DNA of 64,000 nt from Prunella strophiata (taxonomy: Eukaryota > Chordata > Aves > Passeriformes > Prunellidae): contig JAZBQD010000018.1 of assembly GCA_036583965.1 (NCBI GenBank), positions 15,788,867 through 15,852,866 of the forward strand, given 5' to 3'. How positions within the stretch are numbered: the first letter of the stretch is position 1; every line of letters begins with the position of its first letter. The position numbers and the translations under genes were made by a program. Shown piece after piece: positions 1 to 13,500 of the stretch. The notes beneath the pieces are model-generated. The model saw nothing but the letters and a program-made list of their open reading frames with translations. It searched no databases and was not told the origin of the DNA.

Positions 1-3000
1 TGCAGGATATGAAATCCAGACTGAGTCTCATAGTTTGGACCCTCAGCCCAACACCAAAACAGCATGCCAGAGAGCAAGGTGAAAATAATCACATGCACTT
101 GACTGAAATGCAATTTACCCTTAACATTTCTGCTAAAAACGTTCAGATTTTATTTAGAAATAGATAGAAAACTACCTTCCTTAGGCCAGACTCTCATTTC
201 AATAGTGGATCTTTAATTTTTTTTTACTAATTCATGGCATTTATGCTGATAACCATTACAAGCACAAACTATTAGAGTGACAAGTTCTTTCAGACTAAGT
301 TAGAATCTGCACATTCAGAGGATGTCTGCAATTCACTTGTCAGTGCCCTGCACCCCAAACCAGTTCCCATATTTGAAGCAGTTCCCATATTGCTGATAAT
401 CTTGCAAGCCTTTTTTTTTTTTTCTCCTGTTGCCCACTTCCATCAGGAAAACTATATTCCACATTTAGGTGCATAAAAATGTTTCAAACTGCTAATTTAC
501 TAAAGATTTAGCTGTAGAATTGACTTCATCAGCTTAATATCCAGGGCTCTGGTGTTCTGGTCTAGCAGAAAGCTTCATTTTCTGACTCCCACTCATTGCA
601 CAGAATGAGCTGCAAGGCATCTGAAGCAGTCTCTCATTTTGCCCCGAGGGCAACCCAAGCTCTGCTCTCTGCTGTGAGAAATATTGACTGTCACACACAC
701 AGAACCTCAGGGATCTGCCTTCCCTTGCAGTGCTGTGACAAGCTCTCACAGCAACAGCAACATCAGTTCAGCAGGCTGCTGCTGCTGGGGCTGGCTGGCT
801 CAGGTTCCTCCAACAAGTTCTGCTGGGCTCTGTTTCTTGGGGTGTGACTTTGACCCCTCCCCTTTTTACTGGAGACTGCTTGCCCTCCCAAAGCCCTTCT
901 CCCAGGCCTGATCTACCCAAGCAGCAAGGGGAGCCCATGGAGAGGCAGTTTTTCCATCTCCAGTCCTGCTTCTGCCTGGAGCCACTTTGCTGCTTGGGGT
1001 TGCTGTGCTGTGCACCCTAAATGCCTCCTCTTCTGCAGGCTGGAGTAGCTGGAAGACAAAAATATCATGGTCCCCATTCTTCACATTCACTTCCAACCCC
1101 AGAACATTTGCTACAGCTTGCTGTCCAGACATCATCCCCAAGGCAGTTCCCAGCCCTCCTCTTTTTTTCTGATCCTTGTTCTACTGTCTTAAATTTCCAT
1201 GTTATTTCTCCCCAGAAATCTGCCCTTTGATCTACTTTTGATCCAGCAGGGGAAAAAAAATGGTGGGAAAAGAAGATGCACTGAAAAGCTGCATTTATCA
1301 CAGAAACATTCCATGAAAGTCTGGTAATTTAAAACATGGAGAGACATCTCAGCTAGAACTATCACGAGACAGTTTTGTGGCACTAACACACACACTCTGT
1401 TTCTAGTGAGCTTTTATAAATACAGCTACTCCACCCTCTCTCTTCTTTTTAGAGGAGAAATTCAAAGGGATTGCCAGCACATGCTCACTCCAACCTTGTT
1501 CTGAGTAAAAGACAAAAGTCTTTTGTTCAGGTTCAGAAGGCATTTATTGATCCCCTATGATGACAAAAACTTCATAGAGTCAGGCTAAATGGAAAGGCTT
1601 TCTTGGTATTAGCAACAGACTGTTTTATATATCCATATGAATTTGTGCTATTAAAAGCAATTATGGAATTTCCATTGTAAGTATACCTTAAGGAGACTGA
1701 TTCATTCTCAAAAAAAGAAAGTTCCATTACCAGCAAAAATTGAAACTAAACTTGTTGATGCTGCATTTTAGTTTACCACACTCCCTTCTGTTTTTGTACC
1801 AGTCCTCCCTTATATAATGTAACCTTATTTTATTTTTGTCATCAATTTATCTTCTTTGTTTTTCACTTTACATCTGGCAGCACCAGATCATAACCATAAT
1901 TTCTGGTGAGAAGCTGCATTGCATTTTAATAGAAAAGAGAAATTTTTTTGTTTCAAACCAAGATATTTCTTTCATAAAAATGGCATGACATGAGCTATGA
2001 TCTACAAAGTCTTTCCCAGCCTAAGTGAGCCTATGATACTCTGGAACTAGTCTTAAAAAAATCACAGCTTTTAGTTATTGGTATTAAGAAACCCACACCT
2101 CTATTGCCCACATTACAACTCTTCTAAGAATAAACCCAGTATTTCACTTCAAGGGCTGTCCATCCCAAAGTTTCTCCCATGATAAATTTAATTTGTTTTT
2201 CAAAAGGAGCAGAGCAGCTGAAAGTCTCTTTTCACAATATTCCCAGAGCAAAACAAGATCTTGTTATTACAGTAGCACTCCTTGTGGCCCTACAGACACA
2301 GTGCCAGCCTTTCCCTTACCATAACCCCCATTTCTCAGAGGTTAATAACTGATCTATCACTCTGCAGCTACCCTGAACAATCCACAATGTCTCCACCAGG
2401 GAGAAGGCCCACAGGATACAGCTGGGTCTTTTCCAATTAAAATTAATTTCTTCAAGCAAACAAGTCTAGTAATATCACAATGTGAAGATAATTTTCAAGA
2501 CATCAAGGAGACTAAAATTGTCACTTAATAAATTCATAAAATGCTGTACTGAGTAAAGCTGCATTTTAGCTGTAGGTATGCTCCAAATTCGTTTTTGTCT
2601 TTAAACTGTTTGGAGCAGAGTTTTTTACCTGTTTTCTAACTATGAATAGAAAGGCTTCTGTCCTCACAAAAATTCCACACTTGAGCTTTATGACACTCTT
2701 GCATTTGAGCAGTCCTCACAGTCCAAACCAGTCAAATATTGCAGTCAATATGTGAAGATTTCAATTTAAAATATTTTTTTTTGCAATTCTAAAAGTACTT
2801 CAAACTCTTAATCTAAAAATATTCACTTGATTATAAGGCTTTCTTACCAGTCCAAATGTTAGAGCAGAAGGTCATAACCAGCTGCATTTTCTTCCAACAC
2901 ATAGAGAAGATTTGCTCTTGCTTCCCATGCACTCTTAAAAATATATTTAAAGATATTATTTCACATACTGTTTTCTAGAACTAAATCTTTCACTTCTCAA

Positions 3001-3259
3001 CCTACATCCTTTGCTTTTCTGTGTGACCCTGTTTAAGTACAAGGGCCCTGACCCCCCAAAGCTACTGATCACTTCTGACAGGAGTACTGAATAAATATTA
3101 ACATGTGGCAAAAAAAAACCTCAGTGAGAACTTAAAGCTGTGTTGAATGAATGTACTGCTTTGTGCAAAGCAAATGTCCAGTTCTGATGCCTTAGCACAA
3201 AGACCCCTCAAGTTCCACATGTCTACCTGAACACATGCTTTTAGAGGATGAATAAAGAT
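1..3259. other. Intergenic, nothing recognised
   Basis: AT-rich noncoding sequence. All open frames are short and on both strands, without recognisable protein similarity or paired splice signals. A Ser/Leu-rich open stretch at 596-911 coincides with CTG/CAG-rich sequence and I do not regard it as a gene. Confidence 0.5.
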
Positions 3260-3528
3260 TTACACTAGGGAAGTCTGAACTCTCACATAGATGTTAGACA
3301 CACAACAATTGCACTTTCCCTGAAAAGAGCTCAGTTGTGATTCTGCACTTCTGACACCTGACTGATATGATAATTCATTTTCCATGGAGGTGACAGACTT
3401 AACAGAGACCCTCTGGCCAAGCTGGGGCTTTGAGGACATTCTAGATCTCATGGAGTTCTGCTTCTTGGGATTTCCTCCTGTTGATATGACCTTGGCACAG
3501 GCACTGAGATTCAAGTGTAGCTAAATAC
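3260..3528 (-). other. Unassigned coding-like open stretch
   Basis: On the minus strand one frame stays open for 84 codons and has protein-like composition (Ser/Lys/Gln-rich, with segments such as QRVSVKSVTSMENELSY). A possible acceptor (gaatctcag) ends at 3515. I do not recognise the product and found no partner exon in matching phase. It could be a terminal exon of an unrecognised gene, a decayed pseudogene or chance. Confidence 0.15.
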
Positions 3529-3937
3529 CCACCACACTAAATCCACACTTTGCTCACACTTCATGCATTTGTGAAAACCTAAGAACTGATTATCAGCAAA
3601 ACAGAACAGTCCTTCCCCCACTGACTTGCCCACTGCAAGAAATGTGTAATTGCAGCATTATGCTTGATGTCTCTCTGCCATTCATGACAGGCACACATGA
3701 AACCTCTCAGAGCTCAGTGGGACTTGCAGCTTCTCACTGGCCATCTTTCAAGTCACTTGGCATCCTGCTGTGTGAAAAATAAGAACTCTTTAAACACTTG
3801 CCTTGCTATGTGAACTAGACAATAGCTGCATTTTTCATCAATGAAATAATCTATAATTTAACTATGAAGTCAGCTGTGTTTACTGTAAGAAGCACAGTTA
3901 ATAACTTGCATCTTTCTAGCTACAACATCAACATAAA

Positions 3938-4142
3938 TGTCTAAAACTGCACCCCCTCCCTGGGCAGCCTGTTCCAATGCCTGACCACCCTTTCATCAAG
4001 GACATTTTCCCCAATATCCAATCTAAATCCCCTTTTGTGCAGCTTGAGGCCACTTCCTCTCATCCTGTCACTTGTTACCTGGGAGAAATGACTGACTTTC
4101 TCCTTGCTAGATCCTCTTTTCAGGGAGTTGTAGGCTAACATT
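3938..4142 (-). mobile_element. CR1 LINE 3'-end fragment
   Basis: Read on the minus strand, this matches the end of the avian CR1 second ORF. The translated remnant contains the CR1-typical sequence [14 protein letters not shown], preceded by [14 protein letters not shown]. On the plus strand it begins with the familiar reverse-complement CR1 phrase 'cctgggcagcctgttccaa'. It is 5'-truncated, as is usual for CR1, and degenerate. Confidence 0.85.
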
Positions 4143-5365
4143 AAAGTTTCTCCTCAAAGCTCAGTTCTGGTTAACCAGAGAAATTGAATTTTAAGAATGG
4201 TATAGAAATTATTGAATTCCAACTGAACAGGCTCAGTACCAGTAAAAAGTAAACAATAAAACCTGAAGTATTTAGGGAGCACAGACATTGAAAAGACATT
4301 TTTCAGGTATCTGCTAGTCTTCTTCAACTTGTAAAGTGATGGAAGGAAAGAAAAGCTGTGATGAGAAAATACACTGAATATTCTCTCTCGGCAACAAGAT
4401 GTGAAAGAAAAGGATGAGCTCATCTCTAACAGCAGCAGATTTTTCCATCCAGCATGTGCCACTTGGGCACATCACAGGTCAGATAAGATCACAGCAGTGC
4501 AACACAGCAGAGCACAAGTTTGCACATGCCTTCTTCACTTGTCACCAATGAGTCATCCACTGCAAACACTACCAAAGAACTGATTGTTTTCACCTCAAAG
4601 AGGCAAACTTTATTACTTCAAAAGAACAAAAGTAGGATCTTCAGCGGATGGAATTGTTGCAAGGTTAGTCAGCATGTCCACAGTTATCTATGCTTCACTA
4701 CCATACAGAAGAATCTTATGTATGGGGGTAAGGAAATTCTGATTAATTAAAATATCCCAAGTAACTGCTTATTCAGTTGTAAAATAGAAATTAGGACACA
4801 GCTTGGCAGACTGCTCATCAACACCAGAAATAGCAATGCCATGGAAATACTGACACAGAATAATATTGTTATTACCTCTTGCTTAGCTACCTGTAAACTA
4901 CCTGTGCATCATACACATATATTATTTGATTGCATCTTCCAAAAGAAGTTTAATAGCAACATTGAACATACAAAATACATGCTCACAGTGAGCAAAGCAG
5001 ACACTGAACTCTTCCCAAGGGGCCACACTGTCCTCATCCAGCTCTGTGCTGTGAAATTTTCTTCAGCTGCTCCACTGCCCTCCGCCCTGTCAGCCCAGGC
5101 CATGGCACAAAGGTCCTGCCACAGCCCAGCCAGAGCAGTTTTGAGCTGCAGCTCTGAGGTTTCCATTTGGGATGTATTGGCCTCTGAATATTTACTGCAA
5201 AACCTGTTTTCCTTGCACGACTCCAAGTTTGGGATCTGCCACTGCATGTCACATTTCTTTAAATCTTTGATAACTTTCTCTTAATTGTGAAGTTACAGGA
5301 TTCTCTGCAAAATTCAGTAAGAAGCAACAGATGAGAAGGAACTTATCTTTTATATTCTTTAGCAG
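4143..5365. other. Intergenic, nothing recognised
   Basis: A long frame is open on each strand around 4,841-5,284 (147 aa plus, 112 aa minus). Overlap on opposite strands and the lack of a recognisable family argue for chance openness or an old decayed sequence. No splice pair was found. Confidence 0.4.

Positions 5366-5405
<40 letters not shown>
5366..5405 (+). repeat. (A)40 homopolymer
   Basis: An uninterrupted run of 40 adenines. It could be the tail of a retrotransposed sequence, but the preceding 300 bases do not resemble a known SINE or processed gene, so I call only a mononucleotide repeat. Confidence 0.95.
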
Positions 5406-5408
<3 letters not shown>

Positions 5409-5699
5409 TAAACTTATTTGAGCTTATTACTGGCACAGTACTAAGAGGCAAGAGGCATTTTTGCATAGTTTCCAAAACTCACACATCTTGGGGAACTTGG
5501 CATGACTCCTTTTAAAACAAGCCTTGCTCTCCAGTCACCTTTGACAGAGATGGGGTTCACTGCACCCTCACACTTCACTGGAGGTGTAGGAGCAAGCTGG
5601 GACTGGGGAAAACCTGGCCACAGCAAGTTTACAGAGGAAGCAGATTAAAGAATATGATCTATAGACCATAAAGTATAGGAAGCACCGTAAGATCATGCC

Positions 5700-5905
5700 T
5701 TGTCAGAGCCTTGTTCCAAAGCAAGTAAACTCCATCAAGATCAATAAGCCCGTGAAGTGGATTCCAGACAATTCATACAGGGGGAAAAAAGAATATATAT
5801 ATATATATATAAGTCCTTTCAAAGAGAAGAATAGTCAACCAGGACAAAGAGGGAGAGGCTGCAGATAAGTGAGTGCAGCCAGAGGTAACATAAAAGGCTG
5901 CACTC
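5700..5905 (-). repeat. Diverged dispersed repeat, copy 1
   Basis: On the minus strand this shares a common order of short matching blocks with 6,880-7,060. Blocks include 'ctttgtcctg', 'ctattc', 'ccacttca/acacttca', 'gggct' and 'tttggaacaag'. An AT-dinucleotide run (5,793-5,811) interrupts it. Family unknown; old transposable element or ancient duplication. Confidence 0.4.
5793..5811. repeat. (AT)n microsatellite
   Basis: A short perfect AT dinucleotide run. Confidence 0.9.
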
Positions 5906-6879
5906 AAGATACAGAAGTCTACTGAAGCATCTCAAAGTGCCATTGCTCCTTATATTGTAGAAACCATTCTTTTTATTCTTCCACTCTTTTATTATTTCTT
6001 GAGTCAAAGCCAGGAGCTCCCTGAGCAGATCTCTGATTTCAGAACTGCTGCACTCAGATGAATAATAGATACCAACTCTGAAAGGAAATAATTTGAAACT
6101 TCAAATTTGCTTTAGTACCACAGCAAAGCCTTTATTGTCTCCACAAGTGAATGTAGCCTGCTGCACAGAAAAATGTGTATTCTCATGTTTCCAGGAGAAA
6201 GCTTCTTCTCAGGACAAAACAATTACTGGAAACCTTTACTTTGCATGGGCCAGAACCTTAACCTAAGCACAGATCTCCATATGTCCACAGATGGCACTTT
6301 CAAGTGAGAACTGTGACAACAATTGTGGGACTGAAAAAAAAATTCTTTTTCTTGCTCCTGTTTATGCCATGTTCTCCCCCACAGATGTGGAGGTGGTGTG
6401 GTTTTACCCAAGCTGGCAGCTCAGTATGACACAGCTGCCTGCTCTCTCTCTGCTCTAGCATTCCCAGAGGGGTTGGAGGCTCTCTCCTCCTCCTCCTCCT
6501 GCCAGCATGGGGTGGACCAGGGCAGAAAGGACTGGGGAAGGCAGGCAGTGGCTCTCCCTATTTTCCAGGTAGCAGGACTGAGACAGGCCTGGCCCACAAC
6601 TTTCTTTGGGTGATGTGGCTGGGCAGTAGCAGAGCTGGCACTGTCACCAGAGAAATGCTTCATACCTATCAAACACCTGAGAAGGTTCCTTTGCTGATCA
6701 TGCTGGAAGGAAAACCCTCAGGCTTGAAGCACTATTTCCATCCAAAATAATCTCTCCTGAGCTATGAGAGTGTGTCAGACTAACTCACATCTCTGGAACT
6801 CTGCCCCATACACAATTAGGCCAACAGCAAAACTGACACACACAGAGCATTGCTGTGAACACACAAGACACTTCTTTGC

Positions 6880-7060
6880 TACTCTTCCTGTTGGATATAA
6901 TCCTGCCTCATAGATGTCTTGTTCCAAACTGATTAAACTCCTGTATGAACAATGCAGCCCTTGAAGTGTATCCCTGACAGCACTTAGTGAGAAAATGACA
7001 TGTTCCTCCAAGCAGAAGGAATAGCTGAACAGGACAAAGGCAAGCTTACATAAGTAGTAC
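6880..7060 (-). repeat. Diverged dispersed repeat, copy 2
   Basis: Partner of the block at 5,700-5,905, same orientation, about 1.2 kb away. On the minus strand one frame is open across it (containing SLEQDIYEAG) after a good acceptor-like tract (tgtcctgttcag). That could reflect a former exon or chance. Confidence 0.4.
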
Positions 7061-7424
7061 AGCTGATCTTTCCAAAAGAACTTTCTAAAATACTAAACCC
7101 TGCATCACAGAACTGAGGGAATAACAAAAGTCAAAGTTGGTTTAACTGCAAGGTCATTTTCTACTTGGAAAGATTTTCCCTTATCAGGATCATTATCATA
7201 AAATAGAGCCTCTGAGGGAAAAACCCTGGGCAAATATCCTCAGGTGTCAACATTTTTGCCTGCCTGCATTCCCAAGACCTCTTAAGGAATGATTTATATT
7301 AACAGAACAATACAAACTTGTCCTAGCAGGAACGTGAACTCTGTGACTGTTCCCTTCTAAAATATATTCTTTCTTGTCTGTTCTCTTTGCAAACACCTTG
7401 AATTGCCAAAATCATCTGACTCAC

Positions 7425-7534
7425 CTGCCCCCAGCAGTGAGCAGGCCATACATAAGTCCTTCTCATGAATAACACTTCCTCCTTCCCCTTCTGACTGCAG
7501 TTCAGCTGAGGTACTAGCACAGGATCCATGGACC
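7425..7534 (-). other. Exon-like segment with consensus splice sites
   Basis: On the minus strand a pyrimidine-ending acceptor (tttcccctgcag) and a consensus donor (gggggcag|gtgagt) bound 110 bases that are open in two frames. Nothing in either frame resembles a family I know. It could be an exon of an unannotated long noncoding RNA or of an unrecognised gene downstream of COPS4. No adjoining exon in compatible phase was identified. Confidence 0.2.
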
Positions 7535-10500
7535 CTGCAGGGGAAATCATGCACATCCTTGAGGACTGCCCATTATATAAATGCTTTAGCATTCATTTCA
7601 TCCACCACTAAATGTGCAGGAATGAGATCTTGATGGTCCCTCACAACCCAAATCATTCTGTAAAAGAGTATGAAAACACTGTATGTTATTTGCTGTTCCT
7701 CAGCTGATTTTCAAAACAAGACAATAATGTAGTGGTTTTCTAACTCTCCCCTTGCAGAGGTGAAAATTTATTAGATCACCTGGCCATTCCAGTGGAGCAG
7801 ATATATCATTCTGATGGAAAATCCATGTATTCATACCTGCCCTTACAGACATTTAAACCCCAGAAATTACCTTGTGTTCTAGGAGAGGAAAGGGAAGCAC
7901 AAATATTTGTTTGGGTGCCTTGTTGGGGAAGGGAAGGGGAAAATACTGATCAGCATTTCCTAGGATCAGTAGCATGGACATTAAAGCCATGGCAATTTAT
8001 AATCCATAGTTTACAGCTGAAGTTGCATCAGAACTGCAGATGATGCTACAGACTGGTGCATCTTTTTGTTATACCACAGCATCCCACAGAAAATCACCAC
8101 TAGAAAGGCTGCTCAGAGCTTTCTTTTTAATGTGGGAAACCATAATTGTGCTTCAGGCATCTCAGTCAAGCAGAACAAAAAAGTTAAAAAAAAATAATTT
8201 GAAGCACAGACTCTAGCCATGACCCTGTTAGACATCAAATGTTTTTCATTTAATTTAACCAAGAACTAAGAATTTTCTCTTCTTACCACATTTTATGAAC
8301 TTGACTGACTGGAGAGGAGGTATTTTAAGTCTCTACTGCTAAGTTATTTCTGAAAGCATTTGTAATTTAGCACATGAGAATACAAGAGGTAAAACTTAGC
8401 TATTAGTGTATCAATAATATGTATTTATTCTGAACTTTCTGGGTTTATTGTTTTGGTTTTTAATCTATTGTGAAAAAAAATATTTTTATATAACATTTAT
8501 TCCCTTTCAAAGGAAATTTGCAGCTTGTACTACAACCATTTTGGTTCTGTCCTAGAACCCTTTCCAGAGCTGAAAACACCAACTAATGGGGCTAAGTTCC
8601 TGATTAAAGACCAAAATGTTATTCTCTCTTGTAAAAACCTTGATGGATGTTGTCCTGTTTACCAGTTTAAAAATATATATATATATCCTTAAGATTAAGA
8701 CTATTGACAGGAATATTCCCAAACAGTTAGGCACAAGAAAAAGCCTGTGGAAGGTGAGATGAGCCTGACACCTGCCTGTTGAACATCAGCTGGTCTTGGA
8801 CTACATGTCCTTGCCTTCTTTCCAGTGTGACTGGAAGCAGCTTCTACTGCAACTTGGGCAGCTCTGGAAAATTTCCTGAGATAATCAGGAGATGGAGACT
8901 GGAATTACTTTCCCAGCTTTTGAAGAGGCTAAAAGACCAGGGATGATTTGCATTTGGCCACTGGCAAAGGCATCACAGCACGATGTGCCTGTAAATAAGG
9001 TGCCATTAATTTACCTGTTTCATGCCACTGAGTTATTGAGGCACTGGATGCTGCTAAATCAATAATAATCAATACCAGCAAATGCATGAACAGCACTTTT
9101 TCTTTGCTCTTTCAGCTCTGTAGCAGATGCTCAGCTGGAATAACTCTGTTCCCTGCCTCCAGGGGCCCCAGCAGTAGTCAAGTTGGGACTTCACACCTCT
9201 AACTCTTGCATAGCATAAAATCGTGGACACAGCAGACTGCACAATCCTTAGACTCCCCTCTACAGTTTAAGATGCAGTGCCTGGTTGTTTAAGTGGTGCT
9301 CATTTTCACTTAGTACCAGAAATGAAATTATCTGTGGTTTGTCTCCCATCTATCAAAACAGGGATGGAAACAGGGCACTGGAGCACCCAGCTCAATGTAT
9401 TCCTTTAGATAGGAAAGTATCACTTGCAAAAACAAAAACCCAACTAAAAAAGTTTTTCTACCCTCAGGAATTGTAGCAGCAAATGAGAAATTGGATTCTT
9501 TGTGTCATTCTACCATACATTACCAAATAGTCAGGAAATCTCACTAATAGGAAGTGCTAGAACTATTTTTTTTTCCCTGATGCTGCAATTACTGCTTTTA
9601 CAGATATAATTAATCTTCTGAGTGCCCTGCCTGCACTCAATATATTTGCCACACAGCACCATCCCCAAAATCCTTGTTGCATACCCTCAAAGCAGCACTG
9701 TTTACATTCACACTTAGTATTTATTACACAGGGTCTGAAGAGTTTGCATATCTGCATTCAGCCCTTCTCCACAGCTTTCCATTTCTCACACTTATCTTTG
9801 AAACAGCTGGAAGTAATTGCTGGAAAGCCCTGATAATCCTATTCAGATAAGCCACAAGTAACACCACACTTTCTGTTATCCAAGCAGTGTTCAAGTAAAC
9901 CAGAACATGAATCAGCCAGCCTACATAGATATCAATCTTTGTAATCCAGCTTTTTAAACTTTATTTGGTTATTCCATCAAATGCAGGTTAATAGGGGTAT
10001 TTGGTAGCATGTAAGTAATTTATTAAAAGAGTACAAAAAGCAGCCACACATCCAATAACCCAGCAACATTTATTTAGAAAAACACTACAAGGACTTCTTT
10101 TTAATGCAACTAAGTGGAAATTATCAGCTTTCTTTTCTTCAAGGTTACACCCAAGTTTCATATATGGCATGATCTCCAGCTGTGCAAATGCCTAAGCTGC
10201 ATTCATGTTAACAGATGTTAAATATTTCAGTCTCTGAAACCATGACCACAAAATGGAGAATTTCAATGGCTGCATTTGAATATGCAAATTTGAAATGTCA
10301 GTCTTGATGAGCAGGCAGAATACTTTTGTTTCCTCCAAGTTATGGATTCCTTGATTTCAAATCTAAAAGGAACAGATGCCACCATGCCACCTGACCTCCC
10401 AAATTCCTGCAATACACAGAGTTTCTCCAGAAGCACAGAATTAGCCCTTGTGCTCACTGCCTGGTTTACTCTCTCATATTTAGTGTCAAGCAAAGAGCAA

Positions 10501-13500
10501 ACCCAGGCTGGCTACTGTGGAGCATCAGATTCTGCTGTGACCCAGAGAAACTTCACTGACCTTTAAAGTTAAGCAAAGTGCAAAACCTCAGTCAAGTAAT
10601 GCCCTTTGCTGTGAAAAACTTATGCCATTTTTTTATTGGATCCAATTATGCCCAGGAAAACAGAGTGGGTACAGTGATGTGAAGCAATAAAAAGTGCAAA
10701 TTGCAGCCTCCTATGCACTGCTGAAGCATTTACAAGTTAAAAATCCACTGCTTCTTTCCAAGATGGCTCTCTACAGAGTGACTTTCTACTTTTTCCTGCC
10801 TCATTGTTGTGCTTGCACACAGGTTACAGGTTTGCCTTAGATACTTGTTCACAGCAAGAAAATAAATGTACGATGCAGACAAATACAAATATTCACTCAG
10901 TTTTACTTCAGGAGAAGAAATTCTGTGAGAAATAGATTGCCAACTGACAAATGGTGATTGTCAGGCCACAGCCAGGGTAGTATTACACAGACAACTGCAG
11001 ATAATTTTTTAGTCATCAGGCAGAGGGCAAATGCAGCACAAGACTGTATTTCTCTCCTCCTATTTTCCGTAAATTTCTCTATACTTCAGCTTTCAGTATC
11101 TTTCATCAGCCCTCCCTTTTATTTGACATCATCACTTGAACTAGCTACCCTGTTGCTATTTCTCCTTTTCTGAGAAGTGCAACCATTCCTTCTATACCTG
11201 TCTATAATTTGCCTAAACAGCAGTTGATCACGTGGATCTAACTGCAAGCATCCACCACAATAGCAAAAAAAAAAAAAAAAAAAGAAATCTAGGAAGCTCC
11301 TGCGACATTAGGAGGCAGTGAACACAGCATTGCTTCTTGATGGCAAAAGGTGTTTCTCAGCCAGTAGAGTTTTCTCTCTAACAGATTACTTTTGAACAAG
11401 AGAAAAAATTTCTAAATGCATGCTTTTAAGGTTCCACCTACAACAACTTGATATTAATTCAAAGAATAAAAACCCCTCTGACAGACCTACAAGATAAAAC
11501 ACACCAACCATGTTGTGCTACATTCAGTAGCTGTACTGCAATGCACAGGCTCATTGAAGCCTGTCAGCAAATTTGGTGTAAGTGAGCAGGTAATTAAAAA
11601 CTTACTGCTAAAAAATAATCAAGTTCAGCTCTAGCTCTGCAAAGAATTTTAGCAATTTGTCCAGCTCTCCACAACCTAGCCAGTGCATGCTAACTACAGG
11701 AAGAAATGAAAGAAGCATGGCCTTTGCTTTGGGCTGGTCAGAGCAAGCTCTGGTAATATTGATAGCAGGGTCAGTACATGCATTCAGCACTTACTGTTAG
11801 GCAAAGTGGGAGAATGAAGAGTTCCACTCACTTTTGCTGGTTATGGAGGGTTTTTTTTGGGGTTTTTTTTTTTTAATTGGGAAATTTGACTGTGAAATAG
11901 AAAAAGGCTATTTGAGGAATAGGGCAAAATTTTCTTCCCTGACCTAATTTAGAAACCAGAGTCATGGTTCTGGCATGAGGCAGATGCTGTTCTGTTCCAC
12001 TACTGCAAACAACTGGGAATGGGCACTAAATACTTTGGCACTTAGGGTACAAAGCACTACTCCTGAGTAATTTGCTTTCTACTTACATCATTCTTCAGAT
12101 AGATCTGATGCCTTTTTATAAACTTTGTGCTGATCTAAGAAAAGTCAAAAAGCAACTCAAAAATCTAACTTAGGTAACTAATCTTACACATCCAAGTGAA
12201 CAAACCCAGTCCCACTGCTCACTGTCAAATACCAATTTGCTTTGCAGCACCTGATCACATGTCAGGAAACCACTTTCCAGTACACAAGTTGAATGCCCAT
12301 ATTGTCCATTTTACAGCTGAGTTATCTGAAGCATCAAACAGGCTAAAAACATTTAAGATCCCAGAAGGAAGCAGGGTCAGGCTAGAGCATCATTCAGTAG
12401 GAAAGCAATAATCATCCTTCCAGCACAGTATCAGTGCTCACTAACTTTGAACAGTTGGTCTGTCTGCAGTTTGATCCACTGCTGCCCAGTTGTTGATCTA
12501 ACATTTTCTCCAAAATGCTTTCTAGTGAAGGTCAGCATCTCCTTGCTTTTGTTTAAAATATCTGCCATCAAAAATGCTTCCAAGACATCAGCCCTGACCC
12601 TCATGTTGCTGTTGTTTCACTTTACACTAGGTAAATATACTGGATTCTTTACACAGAGATTCTGGACTAATACCAGTTTTTCAGCCCTTTTATTTAATGG
12701 ATTTCATATAATCTAATATATTTGATGTCCAGACTGGGGATGTTAACAGGTGATTTTTACATTCAGCACTTCTCAGCTCTTATCTTTACTAATCCAAACT
12801 AACCATTTCCATTGCCATTTTAAGGGCTGAGTTGTTACTGCAGCATTGCAATCCCACTGACAGCACCTCTCAATGTGCTGTCAGAATCCATGACCAGCAT
12901 GCAGGAGAATGTCAAACCCAGTTGTTCATTACTGACCACAAGCACTCAATCCACTGATAAGAAATGCTTGTCCAGCTCAAAACCTATCCCACTCTGCAGA
13001 AACTTCTGGCATTTGATTTGAACACAAAATTGAAGCATGACACAAAAACCAGAGGGTAAAATCTCTGGAGGCTGGCTGCAGTATCATGTATCTAGGAAGA
13101 TTAGACATCAGTGTTGCTACCAGTGTTGTGAGACTCCAGTGAGCATCTCCCATGTGCCTGTGGCTTATCTTTCCAGACTCAGCTCTCCACAAGAAAAAGC
13201 AGTCAATTAGCTAAAAGTCCTGCATAGACAAGTTCAATTACATCTATTTCTCCACACCCCTATGGGGATAAACTATATGCAGGACCAACAGGGTTGATAA
13301 TTAACAACCAAATTACAAAGCAGAAATTAAGTTACAGTAATCCACGAAAGAGTTAAGCTTGGAGGCAAAAGATGAAAGAAAGCCTAGCAAAAAAACCTAT
13401 GGTAGCTTGTTCAAAATGAATTAGTCAGTCTAATGTTTGCCCTTTAAGTCATTCCAGACTTACTACAATATATCTGCTAGTGTTTTGGCCTCTAGATAAC

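Noticed and set aside
4841..5284. 147-codon plus-strand frame
   Set aside because: Translation has no recognisable motif and overlaps an equally open minus-strand frame; no promoter or splice support.
5040..5405. Possible processed pseudogene ending in the (A)40 tract
   Set aside because: The sequence before the A tract matches no gene or SINE I recognise, and no poly(A) signal precedes the tail at the expected place.
5000..7534. Single multi-exon minus-strand coiled-coil gene built from the open stretches at 7.5, 7.0, 6.0 and 5.1 kb
   Set aside because: Splice phases between the candidate exons do not agree and one pair looks like a repeat; evidence supports only isolated exon-like blocks.
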